Assembly: GCA_018365455.1 (NCBI GenBank)
Contig: JAGZJZ010000003.1
Location: 138,309 to 202,308, forward strand
Reading direction: 5' to 3'
Length of the DNA: 64,000 nt
From: Clostridiales bacterium
GTDB taxonomy: Bacteria; Bacillota; Clostridia; Lachnospirales; Lachnospiraceae
Position numbers and translations under genes: made by a program. The notes under the pieces are model-generated. The model was given only the letters and a program-made list of their open reading frames with translations. It ran no database searches and was not told the DNA's origin. Shown piece by piece: positions 55,165 to 64,000 of the stretch; the first letter of the stretch is position 1, and every line of letters starts with the position of its first letter.

Positions 55165-55767
55165 GTTCTCCAGCATAACCTGCCTGGTACAAACCGCATC
55201 CAGCAGTGCTTCACTATGGCTTACTGCAATAAGTCCAATTTTTCTGCGCCTGCTCTCATCCAGCAGAAAGTTCCAGATCTGGCTCTGGGTAATCAGATCC
55301 AGCATGGTGCTGATCTCGTCTGCCAGTAAAAAACGGGTGCTCTTCCCAAGAGCCCTGGCGATACAGAAACGCTGAAGCTCCCCGCCTGACAATTCAGCCG
55401 GGAAACGGTTCATCCAGTCTTCCTCTATCCCCAACCCCCGGATCACCGCAGGGTCGACCTGGTCACCTTCTTTTATCACTTCTCCCATCCGAAGCCTGGG
55501 ATTAACTGCCTGCTCCGGATGCTGCCAGATCATCTGTACCGGACAGCAGCCACGCATGTGAAACAGCGGCTTGTCATCCAGATATACCCCACCGGTATCC
55601 GGCTTCATGTATCCAGCCAATATCTTGCAAAGGGTTGTTTTTCCAAAGCCGCTTGGCGCCACCAGCCCAACCACTTCCTCCTGGTGCACCTCCAGATTAA
55701 AGTCCCGGAAAATCTCCCGACTGTTCTTATCATACCGGAAAGAGATATTTTCAGCCTTAAGTACCAA
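55156..55767 (-). CDS. Peptide/nickel ABC transporter ATP-binding protein, short NikE/DppF form
   Basis: 203 residues, shorter than the usual 250-330 because it lacks the C-terminal oligopeptide-type extension. Walker A VAPSGFGKTTLC (the usual GSGKST serine is absent but the Lys and Thr are kept), signature LSGGELQRFCIAR, Walker B RFLLADEISTMLD, switch His in IAVSHSEALLD. It pairs with the longer ATPase gene just upstream. Its TAG stop comes from a repeat element. Confidence 0.88.
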   Translation of the reverse strand: MVLKAENISFRYDKNSREIFRDFNLEVHQEEVVGLVAPSGFGKTTLCKILAGYMKPDTGGVYLDDKPLFHMRGCCPVQMIWQHPEQAVNPRLRMGEVIKEGDQVDPAVIRGLGIEEDWMNRFPAELSGGELQRFCIARALGKSTRFLLADEISTMLDLITQSQIWNFLLDESRRRKIGLIAVSHSEALLDAVCTRQVMLENTL

Positions 55768-55769
55768 TT

Positions 55770-56759
55770 TTATGCCCCCTCTCCCACTGCATCTTCGTAT
55801 GTTTCTTCTGTCTTTTTATATTGGATCAGATCTTTTCGCACACAGCGCACATACCCGTTCCCGGATTTCTGATAAGGGATTTCCCCTTTGCACTTTTCTC
55901 CAAAATATTCACATCGCGGACCGAATGGACATCCTGCCGGCATATCCTTTACGTAAGGCTGGACTCCTTTTATAAACTGGAATCCGTTAGCGGGAATGGC
56001 ACGCCAGAGCGCTTTTGAATAAGGGTGCCGCAAGGTGTCTTCTCTGCGAAAATCCGCTGCAGGTGCATCTTCAATAGTCGTTCCGGCATAGAAAACCACA
56101 ACCCGGTCCGCAACTTCCAGTGCAAGTTCCAGATCATGGGTAATGAGCAATACACCAGCCCCCTGGTCCGCCAGCTCCCGAAAATGTTCCATAGCCCGCT
56201 TCGCAACCGACAAGTGGAGTCCGGGCGTGGGTTCATCGGCGATTACAAGCTTTGGTGTCCCCATCAGGGCAGTAGAAATCAATGTACGCCTGGTCATCCC
56301 GCCTGATAATTCAAATGGATACAAGCCGTCTATAGCCGGATCCAGGGAATAGCGTTTCAATATATCCGCCGTTTTCTTTTTCAGGGCTTTATCCCTCTTT
56401 CCTTTTCGGATCTGCGGTCCGATCTTCATCAGGGGATCCAGATAAGAAGTGCTCTGTGGAACCAGAACAATTTCATTTCCCCTGAGCTTTTTCGTCCGCT
56501 CAGGAGTCAAAGCTTCCCCCTGGTATACCATCTGGCCTTCCATATGGGCATTGTAAGGAAGAATGCCAAGTACTCCATGGGCAAGCAGACTTTTACCGGA
56601 ACCGCTGGACCCTACCACTGCTACCATCTCCCCTTCCCGGATCCGGACATTTAAGTCCTTGATTACCGGAAGGTCAATTTGATGAAAACCTCTGTCATAC
56701 TGTGTAAATGAAATAGAGAGGTTTCGAATCTCCAATATTGTTTTTTTCGTTTCTTCCAT
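55770..56759 (-). CDS. Peptide/nickel ABC transporter ATP-binding protein, DppD/NikD type
   Basis: About 329 residues from the ATG at 56759 (GGGTG upstream; the frame from 56813 overlaps the permease gene). Walker A VGSSGSGKSLLAHG, signature ELSGGMTRRTLIS, Walker B LVIADEPTPGLHLS (a histidine where Asp is usual after GL), switch His in LLITHDLELALE. The C-terminal oligopeptide-transporter domain (HPYSKALWRAIPANG, PAGCPFGPRCEYFGEKC) has the cysteines often found in this subfamily. Confidence 0.9.
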   Translation of the reverse strand: MEETKKTILEIRNLSISFTQYDRGFHQIDLPVIKDLNVRIREGEMVAVVGSSGSGKSLLAHGVLGILPYNAHMEGQMVYQGEALTPERTKKLRGNEIVLVPQSTSYLDPLMKIGPQIRKGKRDKALKKKTADILKRYSLDPAIDGLYPFELSGGMTRRTLISTALMGTPKLVIADEPTPGLHLSVAKRAMEHFRELADQGAGVLLITHDLELALEVADRVVVFYAGTTIEDAPAADFRREDTLRHPYSKALWRAIPANGFQFIKGVQPYVKDMPAGCPFGPRCEYFGEKCKGEIPYQKSGNGYVRCVRKDLIQYKKTEETYEDAVGEGA

Positions 56760-56799
56760 ATTTTTCACCCGCTTTATAAGATTTCTTTTTGCTATATTG

Positions 56800-57639
56800 T
56801 TACTCTTGGGCACTTGCCGGATCTATTATTTTTCGAAGACTCTCTCCCGCCACATCAAACAGCACTACGGTTAAGACCAGCATAGCTCCCGGAAACAGAG
56901 CAAGCCACCATTTTCCGGTTACCAGATACTTCATGCTTTCCGATAAAATTATTCCGATAGCCGGCTGTTCGTTTGACAGCCCAAACCCTAAAAATGTGAT
57001 GCTTGATTCATGCAGGATTGCATGGGGGAACAAAAGTATCAGTCCCACCAGAAATTGCGGTACCAGATGAGGAAGCATATGCTTCACTGCTATTTTAAAT
57101 TTACTGTGTCCCAGCTTTTCCGCTATTTTGATATACTGGCTCTCTTTTAACTGCATAACCTCCGCCCGGATTACCCTTGCCAGAGAAGTCCAGTGTGTCA
57201 GGGCTACGCCTACTATGACCCCGGTCAGGCCTTTTCCCAGGGCTACACAGATCAGAATAAGCAGCAGCATATGGGGAATTCCCATAATCAGATCAATAAA
57301 CCAGGTAATTACTGCATCTACCTTTCTTCCAAGAGTTGCCGCCGCAACGCCCAGTACCAATGCAAAAAGTGCACTTACGGAAGCAGCGCAGACTCCAATG
57401 AGAATACTCATAGACAGCCCCTTAATTGTGCGGACAAACATATCCCTGCCAAGCCAGTCTGTTCCAAACAGATACTGAAAACCCGGCATCATATTTTTTC
57501 TGGAAAAGTCCGTTTCCTGGGCTGCTTCTCCGCAAAAAATACCACCTACTGCCACTGCCAGAAGAAAGGTGACAGCTGCCACAAAAATGATCAGCGTCAT
57601 TTTCCTCTGGTTGATTCTCTTTTTATTTCCATATGTCAT
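56800..57639 (-). CDS. Peptide/nickel ABC transporter permease, DppC/NikC type
   Basis: About 279 residues from the ATG at 57639 (GGAG 6 bases upstream; the ATG at 57651 overlaps the stop of the preceding gene). Six helices. FGTDWLGRDMFVRTIKG near the start and the inner loop QYIKIAEKLGHSKFKIAVKHMLPHLVPQ are typical of DppC. Confidence 0.9.
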   Translation of the reverse strand: MTYGNKKRINQRKMTLIIFVAAVTFLLAVAVGGIFCGEAAQETDFSRKNMMPGFQYLFGTDWLGRDMFVRTIKGLSMSILIGVCAASVSALFALVLGVAAATLGRKVDAVITWFIDLIMGIPHMLLLILICVALGKGLTGVIVGVALTHWTSLARVIRAEVMQLKESQYIKIAEKLGHSKFKIAVKHMLPHLVPQFLVGLILLFPHAILHESSITFLGFGLSNEQPAIGIILSESMKYLVTGKWWLALFPGAMLVLTVVLFDVAGESLRKIIDPASAQE

Positions 57640-57650
57640 TGCTGTCTCCA

Positions 57651-58667
57651 TTATTTTTGACCCCCTTTTCTGATTCTGGGATCAATCACTGTATACAGTA
57701 CATTTGCTATAAAGTTCCCTCCAAACACAAAGATGGCACTGATCACCGCTATTCCCATCAGAAGCGGCACATCGCTTCCAAGCCCCGCCGTAACGGCAGC
57801 CTGCCCAAGTCCCGGATAGGAAAATACCTGTTCTACCAGCACGGAACCTCCAAAGATTTCACTGATGGCTGCAAACTGAAGTGTAATTGCAGGCAGAATC
57901 ACATTCCGGAATCCGTGGTGCAGGAAGATACTGAAATTACTTTCCCCTCTGGCTCTTGCAAACATTACATAATCACTTTCACAGACATCAATCATTTTTT
58001 CCCTGGTATGCAGGGCAATATTGGAAATACCGGTAATGCTTAACGTAACAGCCGGCAGAATTGCATGCTGAACCCTGTCCAGGAAGGTAACTCCGCTTGC
58101 TTCTACCCCGATGGGCACACTTAAGCCAATGGGCAGCACTTTCAGCCATACGCCAAATATCATCAGCAGTACCAGCGCCAGCCAGAAAGCAGGCGTACTG
58201 GCTACGATCAGTGAATATCCTTTGATTATTTTATCCACTGCCTTTCCTCTGTTCATACCGGCAGCAACGCCTAAAAAGAATCCCAGTACCCCGGATATAA
58301 CCCACGCCATAATCATCAGAAACAGCGAATTCCCCAGCTTCACCCCAATGACCTCGGCTACGCTCTGGCGGTATAAAAGAGAGGTTCCCATATCACCTCT
58401 TACAAAATCTTTTGCCCAGGAAAGGTACCTCTCTACCGGAGGCTGGCCTACGCCCCAGTACTCCTGTAATTTTGCAATCTGTTCCTGGCTCATGCTTCCA
58501 AGTGCCGCCTGTCCTACGTTTGCCTGGAGAGGATCAATAGGTGAGGCGCTGATTAATGCAAATGCAACAATACTTACGGCGATCAGAAGCAAGATCATCC
58601 GTATCAAATTTTTACCTATAAATATACAATTCCTCTTCAACTCTTTAGTCCTTTCAAAATGCACCAA
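57651..58667 (-). CDS. Peptide/nickel ABC transporter permease, DppB/NikB type
   Basis: Up to 338 residues. The start is uncertain: GTG at 58667 (AGGA 9 bases upstream) or TTG at 58640 (AAAGG 9-10 bases upstream); the TTG start gives a length and N-terminus closer to the family. Six helices. The GVGQPPVERYLSWAKDFVRGDMGTSL segment and the inner loop DYVMFARARGESNFSIFLHHGFRNVILPAI are typical of DppB. The end FGGNFIANVLYTVIDPRIRKG is standard. Confidence 0.88.
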   Translation of the reverse strand: MVHFERTKELKRNCIFIGKNLIRMILLLIAVSIVAFALISASPIDPLQANVGQAALGSMSQEQIAKLQEYWGVGQPPVERYLSWAKDFVRGDMGTSLLYRQSVAEVIGVKLGNSLFLMIMAWVISGVLGFFLGVAAGMNRGKAVDKIIKGYSLIVASTPAFWLALVLLMIFGVWLKVLPIGLSVPIGVEASGVTFLDRVQHAILPAVTLSITGISNIALHTREKMIDVCESDYVMFARARGESNFSIFLHHGFRNVILPAITLQFAAISEIFGGSVLVEQVFSYPGLGQAAVTAGLGSDVPLLMGIAVISAIFVFGGNFIANVLYTVIDPRIRKGGQK

Positions 58668-58732
58668 AGGTTGTCCTGCTAATCCGGTATTTTCCGGATC
58701 GGCAGAGCAACCTTTTCACTGCTTATTTTATT

Positions 58733-58824
58733 CCCGCGAGCATCGAGCCAATCAGAGACGCTGGCGCGTCCATTTGGCGACTGCCGCGAGGGTTAAAAAC
58801 TCCGTTGCTTGCAGCGGGGTTTTT
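58733..58824. repeat. Imperfect palindrome followed by terminator hairpin
   Basis: 58733-58797 is an imperfect palindrome centred on GACGC/GCGTC with CCAAT and ATTTGG arms and CCCGCGAG/CCGCGAGGG ends. 58795-58824 is a hairpin pairing AAAAACTCCGTTGC with GCAGCGGGGTTTTT; on the minus strand it is the likely terminator of the binding-protein gene, which ends 11 bases before it. The combination looks like an intergenic repeat element. Confidence 0.5.
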
Positions 58825-58834
58825 GACTTGCTGA

Positions 58835-60538
58835 TTATTGCCAGCTCCACTGGTCAACGTTATTTACAATCGACCAACCATGTCCATGAGGATGAATTTT
58901 CTGGTCTGCTACCGTTAAACCGTCTCTTACAAAATAAAGATGGTCTACATTACATAACCAGATCCATGGGATGTCTCCGTCCTGGGTAATGCCGTCTGTT
59001 CCATCCCACTGTGCTTTCTGCCACAGTTCATAGGAATCTTCCAGATTGGATGCTTTTAAAGCTTCATCCATATATTTGTCTACCTTTTCATTTGCATAAG
59101 GAGAATACTGCGCAAGTCCTGTATCCGGCATGGAATGATAGATATTGTAAAGTTCCATTGGTGTGTGGGCACCCCATCCCCATACAAGCGGATCTGACTG
59201 CGCTCTGTCATAAGCCACATCCCAGCCTACTCCTTCTGTGGTGATATCCATGCCCAATTCTTTTAACTGGTTCTTCATGTCTTCAGCCAAAGCCTGGCGC
59301 ACAGAATCTCCGGTGCTGTACATTAAAGTAAATGCTGCGCGGACACCGTCTTTTTCACGGATTCCGTCACTGCCTTCTTTCCAGCCTGCGTCATCCAGAA
59401 TCTTCTTTGCACCTTCCAGATCATATGTTACCTGAGCATCTGCATTATACCATGGCATCTTGTCGCATACGCTGTATGCAGGTGTTCCGTAACCATTTAA
59501 CACATTCCGAATCATTTCATCACGGTCAATTCCGATATTAATTGCTTTTCTGACTGCAATATCTGATGTCACATCACTTCCGTAAGTGACACCGTCTTTT
59601 TCTTCCGGTTTTGTAGCTGGCAGGTTAAATCCTCTGTTATCTACACTTGCCACTGATAACAGGTTGTATCCGCCAATCTGCTGGTCAGCATAGGAAGCTG
59701 CCGTATGTGCCACATCGACCTGTCCTGCCTGAGCTGCCGCAAGCGCTGCTTCTTCTTCCATAAATAAAACCGTTACCTTTTTAATCTTGGGCGCTTCCCC
59801 ATAGTAATCCGGATTTGCCTCAAAGATTACCTGCTGGCCTTTATCCCACTGCTTCATGATGTAGCGTCCGGACCCGATTGGATGCTGTCCGTAATTTTCA
59901 TCATAAGCGTGTTCCGGAACAATACCTACAATTGCCATTGTGTAAGGCCAGATAGAAAATGGTTTTTCCATTTTAAATTCCACGGTCGTATCGTCCACTG
60001 CTACCGCTTCTTTTAACATGGTAAAATCGTTCACGGAGCTTTTTTCTTTTACATTATTATAGGTAAATGCAACATCCTTCGCCGTAAGCTTTTCACCATC
60101 GGTAAACTTAACATCATCCCGGATTTTTACGGTCCAGGTCATTCCGTCTTCACTTGCTGAATAATCCGTAGCCAGATCCTTGTCAATCTTTAAGTCCGTA
60201 GTGGTAACCGTCAATGTACTCTGAATTAAAGGCTCATGTACGTGTTCCCCTGCTCCCCAGCCATACGCCGGGTCAAAGCCGGACTCCGGTTCCGATGTGG
60301 TTGGCATAGTCACCACAACCGAATCCTTACTGTCTGCCGTTGTCTCAGCTGCTTCCGACCCCTTTACAGTCTCAGCAGGCGCCTGAGTTTCATCTGCAGC
60401 CTTTGCTTCACTGGAACTCTCTGTTTTTGCACTGGTCTGGGCATTGGTTTCATTTCCGCTGTTCGATGCACCGCAACCGGCGGTAAGCCCGATTACCATA
60501 CAGCATGTACATAAGATACTGACGATTCTTTTTTTCAT
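58835..60538 (-). CDS. ABC transporter substrate-binding lipoprotein, family 5 (peptide/nickel type)
   Basis: About 567 residues from the ATG at 60538 (GGAAGG upstream; the frame from 60574 lacks a site). Lipobox GLTAGC gives Cys at about 22, then a Thr/Ala/Glu-rich tether. The fold is SBP family 5: DLATDYSASEDGMTWTVKIRDDVKFTDGEKLTAKDVAFTYN and PIGSGRYIMKQWDKGQQVIFEANPDYYGEAP are classic. It heads a five-gene minus-strand importer operon. Peptide, nickel-chelate or opine uptake are all possible. Confidence 0.93.
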   Translation of the reverse strand: MKKRIVSILCTCCMVIGLTAGCGASNSGNETNAQTSAKTESSSEAKAADETQAPAETVKGSEAAETTADSKDSVVVTMPTTSEPESGFDPAYGWGAGEHVHEPLIQSTLTVTTTDLKIDKDLATDYSASEDGMTWTVKIRDDVKFTDGEKLTAKDVAFTYNNVKEKSSVNDFTMLKEAVAVDDTTVEFKMEKPFSIWPYTMAIVGIVPEHAYDENYGQHPIGSGRYIMKQWDKGQQVIFEANPDYYGEAPKIKKVTVLFMEEEAALAAAQAGQVDVAHTAASYADQQIGGYNLLSVASVDNRGFNLPATKPEEKDGVTYGSDVTSDIAVRKAINIGIDRDEMIRNVLNGYGTPAYSVCDKMPWYNADAQVTYDLEGAKKILDDAGWKEGSDGIREKDGVRAAFTLMYSTGDSVRQALAEDMKNQLKELGMDITTEGVGWDVAYDRAQSDPLVWGWGAHTPMELYNIYHSMPDTGLAQYSPYANEKVDKYMDEALKASNLEDSYELWQKAQWDGTDGITQDGDIPWIWLCNVDHLYFVRDGLTVADQKIHPHGHGWSIVNNVDQWSWQ

Positions 60539-60574
60539 TTTTTCATTTCCTTCCGTTGTTATGTATAATGTCAC

Positions 60575-60918
60575 TTCTATCTTCCAGAATCAATCTGAAA
60601 AACAAATTACAAAAACTGATACTTTTTTACAATATGTATTGAGAGTATATCAGTAAAAAACTTCCTTCACAAGCCCGTACGGGGGATATTTTTTAACATT
60701 CACTATGCAATATACAAGCTTTCATTTTTCGTGACTGAAATCGTGATGTTCAATACATTGCATCGTTTACAGCACTTTAATAACGTATAATATAGATATC
60801 CAAAACAGTCATTATAAAGGGATGAAATAGGTATAAATGCCGCAGCCAGAAAGGAGGTCCGCTGCATCCCGGGCGAAACTAAAAACAATATACAACAACA
60901 ACGGAGTAAAGGAGTATG
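60575..60918 (+). promoter_or_regulatory. Control region and structured leader of the RHS gene
   Basis: No gene is seen here. A TATAAT is at 60786-60791. From 60819 the leader can form three helices: GGGATG (60819-60824) with CATCCC (60865-60870), enclosing GGTA-TAAA-TGCC (60830-60841) and GCAGC (60842-60846) with GCTGC (60861-60865, sharing one base with the outer stem). The last loop holds AAGGAGG although no start codon follows it. I do not recognise a known riboswitch. Confidence 0.4.
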
Positions 60919-60919
60919 T

Positions 60920-62959
60920 GTGTTTATGAAGAGAAAATTCAGAAGATACTTAAGCTTTTTATTGTCTGCAGCAATTCTGACAAGTTCCATTAACGTGCCG
61001 GTTGCTGCGGCACCTCAGCTGCAAACAGAGATCCGGTTATCTGATCCGGCAGAATCTAAAATGAGTCAGGGCGCTCAAATGCAGAATAATCCAGAACAGA
61101 TTGATCTGATGCAAAAAGATGAGTTACAAAAAGAGGAGTTACAGAAAGAAACCAATGTTCAGGTGGAAACCATATTTCCCGAGCAGCTCAGGACAGGTGA
61201 AGTATACCATACAAAAATAGAATATTCCGGCGGCGAAGAGATTGCTTATATAAAAGCTTCCCTGAACGGAGACGATCTTACGGTGGATGAGGAAAATCAA
61301 ATTACTTTTTCCCTGACAGAAGAAGGACGGAATGTGTTGAATCTGAAGTTCTTTGATCAGGATGGACAATATCTTGAGAACGTATATTTTATGGAAGGAA
61401 TTCAGGAAAAAGTCCAGGAAGAAACCAAGCAAGAAGCCAAGGAAGGAGTTCAGGAAGGATCCAAGCAAGAAGAAATGACGGAAGAGTTGTCAGAAGCAGC
61501 CGATGGAAATTTAGAAAACCAGCCAGAAAACAGTCTGGAAACAGAACCAGCTGATCGCGATTCTACGGATATGAGATCCAGCACAGAAGAACAGGATACC
61601 CAACTGGCGTCTGAAAAAGGTATCTCCTCCCGTAAAAGCCGTGCAGCGGCAAAAGCGGCTTTTTCTGCTGCGGCAACGATCACTTCACCGTCTGTTGCAG
61701 AAGTGATAACAAAACCAACGGATATCAAAGGTACCGTAAGCGGCACGGGTATTACGCACTATACCCTGGAATACGCCATTGCAAATGATGCTTTTGATGT
61801 GTCAAAAAAAGAAGAAGAAAAGCAGTATTTTGAATTCGCCAGAGGAGAAAATCTGATTTCCGGAGGTGTGCTTGGCACCTTAGATACCACCGCTCTGGTA
61901 AATGGTTTTTATAATATCCGTCTGACAGTCTATGGCGAAAAGGAAGCGGATAAAAAGGTCAGTGAGATTTCCGTCTCTGTTGAGTTAGCAATCAAATATG
62001 GGAATTTTTCAACGGAGTTTCTGGATATGGATATTCCGGTGCACCATTTCCCCCTTACGGTAAAGCGGGGGTATGACAGCCGTAAAAAGCAGGTCAGCGG
62101 AGACTTTGGATATGGCTGGAGTCTGACCATGAACAGTGCGTCCTTAACCGAAAGCGGCATTCCCGGAAAAGGATGGCGGACGGTGAAATCCGGAGGATTC
62201 CTGCCAACCTATACTTTAACAGAAGACTATAAACATGAAGTTGCCATTGACTGGGGAAACGGTAAAATTGAAAAGTTCTCCATGCGTCCCTCTCCGGCAA
62301 GGCAGCAGATCACGGATATTCAGTATATTACCAGCATCTCTTATCAGGCACAGGGCAAATCCAAATCTGTTCTTACGCCCATCGGAGAATCCAGGGATTT
62401 TATTCTGAATTACGGCAACATTTTATCCTATAGCGGTGAATACTATGCTCCCAGTAAATACCAGCTCACCAAACAGGACGGCACCATTTATAGTTTTGAT
62501 AAGGCAAATGGGATTGAAGAAATCCGGGATAAGGCGGGCAACAAGATAACCTTTAAAAAAGACGGGGTAACCCATTCGGATGGGAAGACCATTGTATTTG
62601 AAAGGGATAATGCCGGAAGAATCACCCGTATTACAGGACCAACCGGAAAGAGTCAGACATATACGTATGACGGCAGGGGCGATCTGGTGTCGGTCACGGA
62701 CACAGCCGGCAGGGTAACGGAATTTCAATATGACGGAGAGCATTACCTGATAGAAATTATAGATCCAAGGGGCGTTCATGTATCCAGAAATGAATATGAT
62801 GAGAACGGCAAACTGACCGCAATGGTGGATGCCAATGGCGGCCGCGTGGAACTGCAGCATGATCTGAATGCCAGAATCGAGACCCTGACGGACCGCATGG
62901 GAAATACCACCGCATATGAATCTGACCAGCGCCGTGGATACGATTACAGAGAACTATGA
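60920..62959 (+). pseudogene. Secreted RHS/YD-repeat protein, 5' part, interrupted by a frameshift
   Basis: 679 codons. GTG at 60920 lies 5 bases after AAAGGAG; ATG at 60926 is the alternative. A signal peptide ends near NVPVAAAP. Gln/Glu-rich low-complexity follows at about 55-230, then an Ig-like domain, then a DUF6531-like RHS front (DMDIPVHHFPLTVKRGYDSR, DFGYGWSLTMNS) and YD repeats (YTYDGRGDLVSVTDTAGRVTEFQYDGE). The frame ends abnormally in ESDQRRGYDYREL at 62959 while the YD pattern resumes one frame over. Such proteins usually carry a variable C-terminal toxin behind an RHS shell; that end is outside the window. It may be a broken gene, a sequence error or a phase-variable site. Confidence 0.8.
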
Positions 62960-64000
62960 ATATGATACCCTGAATCAGGTGACAAAGATCATCTATTCTG
63001 ATGGAACCTTCACAAGCCTGGAATACAATCCCATTGGGGACATTGCCGCATCCGTGGATACCAATGAAAGAAGGACTTCCTATGAGTACGATGTCTTTGG
63101 CAAGCTGACAAAAATAACTTATTTTGACCATACCTTTGAACTGTTTGAATATGATCAGGAACACCGCAATACCAGGGCAACAAACCGCTTGGGGCAGACC
63201 TTTGCCATGGATTATGATTCGGTGGGGAATCTAATTTCTAAAACTTATCCAAACGGTTTAAAAGAGGAATATGTATACGATGCCAAATACCGGTTAACCG
63301 CTGTTACCGATGTACTTGGTGGAACCACCCTATACACTTATGATGTCATAGACCGCAATACAGCAGCTGCGGATGCCCTGGGAAACAAAACAGAATATTC
63401 CTACAATGCCATGTCCCAGATGATCTCCATAAAAGATCCAATGGGGAATGTGACCGGATTTGAATATGATAAAAACGGGAACCGGACAAAAGTGATTTTG
63501 GCAGACGGTAATTACCTGACAGCAGAATACGATGCCAGAAACCGCATGGTTAAACAGACGGATGAGAACGGTTATTCCACAGAGTATCAATATGATAAAA
63601 CAGACAGACTGACCGGGATCACCGATGCAGCAAACGGACATTGGAAATATACTTATGATGAAGCGGGTGGATTAACTGCCGTAACGGATCCGAAGAACCA
63701 AAAAACCAGGTATGAATATGACAGCCTGGGACGTATCATACATACAACCAGAGCGGACGGTGCTTCTGCATCCAATACCTATGATACAAAAGGAAATATG
63801 GCTTCCCGAACGGACTATGCCGGAAACCAGACCGTTTATGAATATGATGATCACGGGCGGATGACAAAATCCACTTCCCAAGGCTGCGTAAAGGAATACC
63901 ACTACAATTCAGATTTTCTGCTTGCCGCAGTGAAGATGAACGGCAGTTCCACCACGTACACTTACGACAGCCTGAAACGCCTGGAATCGAAACTACAGCC
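62889..64000 (+). pseudogene. RHS/YD-repeat protein, continuation in the shifted frame, cut by window edge
   Basis: About 370 codons open to the window edge, in the frame +1 to the upstream part. From 62916 it reads MNLTSAVDTITENYEYDTLN and then regular YD repeats of about 21 residues: ISYEYDVFGKLTKI-like TSYEYDVFGKLTKITY, KTEYSYNAMSQMISIKDPMG, TGFEYDKNGNRTKVI, TRYEYDSLGRIIHTT. The repeats are intact, with no further stops. No ribosome site precedes 62916, so this is the downstream half of the 60920 gene rather than its own gene. Confidence 0.82.

Noticed and set aside
60842..60870. c-di-GMP riboswitch in the RHS leader
   Set aside because: A GAAAG sequence is present, but the conserved core of the known c-di-GMP aptamers is not.
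62889..62959. Programmed ribosomal frameshift in the RHS gene
   Set aside because: No slippery heptamer, upstream stimulator site or downstream pseudoknot is evident near the overlap; a mutation or sequence error is simpler.

Overview
The window looks like chromosomal DNA of a gut-type clostridium, most likely family Lachnospiraceae. The signs are a PolC-type replicative polymerase, a DUF5688 protein, DUF4358 and DHHW proteins, YesM/YesN-type two-component regulation, many AraC regulators tied to sugar importers, strong GGAGG ribosome binding sites and moderate GC. I cannot name a species. I see no phage, conjugation or CRISPR genes.

Layout. 1-4,900: a divergent AraC regulator with a secreted foldase-like protein and two tandem secreted beta-helix proteins, the second cut by the left edge. 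4,900-13,530: ordinary chromosome with an SH3-domain protein, tRNA-Arg(CCG), a DUF5688 protein, a secreted FnIII protein, efp, a Xaa-Pro peptidase, a YqeG phosphatase, a patatin-like protein and an AlaA-type aminotransferase. 13,830-22,430: another AraC regulator, then a YesM/YesN two-component system, a sugar ABC importer and an Axe2-like deacetylase, closed by a strong terminator. 22,458-28,143: polC and ispG.

28,273-44,158 is the most coherent accessory system, for the pectin rhamnogalacturonan I (RG-I). One minus-strand operon carries two sugar permeases, a lipoprotein binding protein, a GH105 unsaturated rhamnogalacturonyl hydrolase, a CE12-type acetylesterase and a GH112 phosphorylase. 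An AraC regulator is divergent from it, and a separate 1,912-residue secreted protein fuses a CE12 esterase to a PL11 rhamnogalacturonan lyase. A near-identical 17-bp motif lies about 100-115 bp before the operon and before the lyase gene, suggesting one regulon. The context argues that the GH112 enzyme is a galactosyl-rhamnose phosphorylase, so extracellular cutting, import, deacetylation, removal of the unsaturated uronate and phosphorolysis would form one pathway.

44,330-47,040: an autoregulated YtrA-type GntR/ABC-2 operon. 47,072-50,714: ilvE, folA, thyA and a Gfo/Idh/MocA oxidoreductase. 50,791-55,026: divergent MBOAT/DHHW and SGNH/DUF4358 gene pairs, probably for O-acylation of a surface polymer. 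55,156-60,538: a peptide/nickel-type ABC importer. 60,920-64,000: a secreted RHS/YD-repeat protein whose frame breaks near 62,920 and which runs off the right edge.

A short imperfect-palindrome element occurs at four places. In three of them its TAGAGC end supplies the TAG stop codon of the adjacent gene. This is the clearest non-coding oddity in the window.
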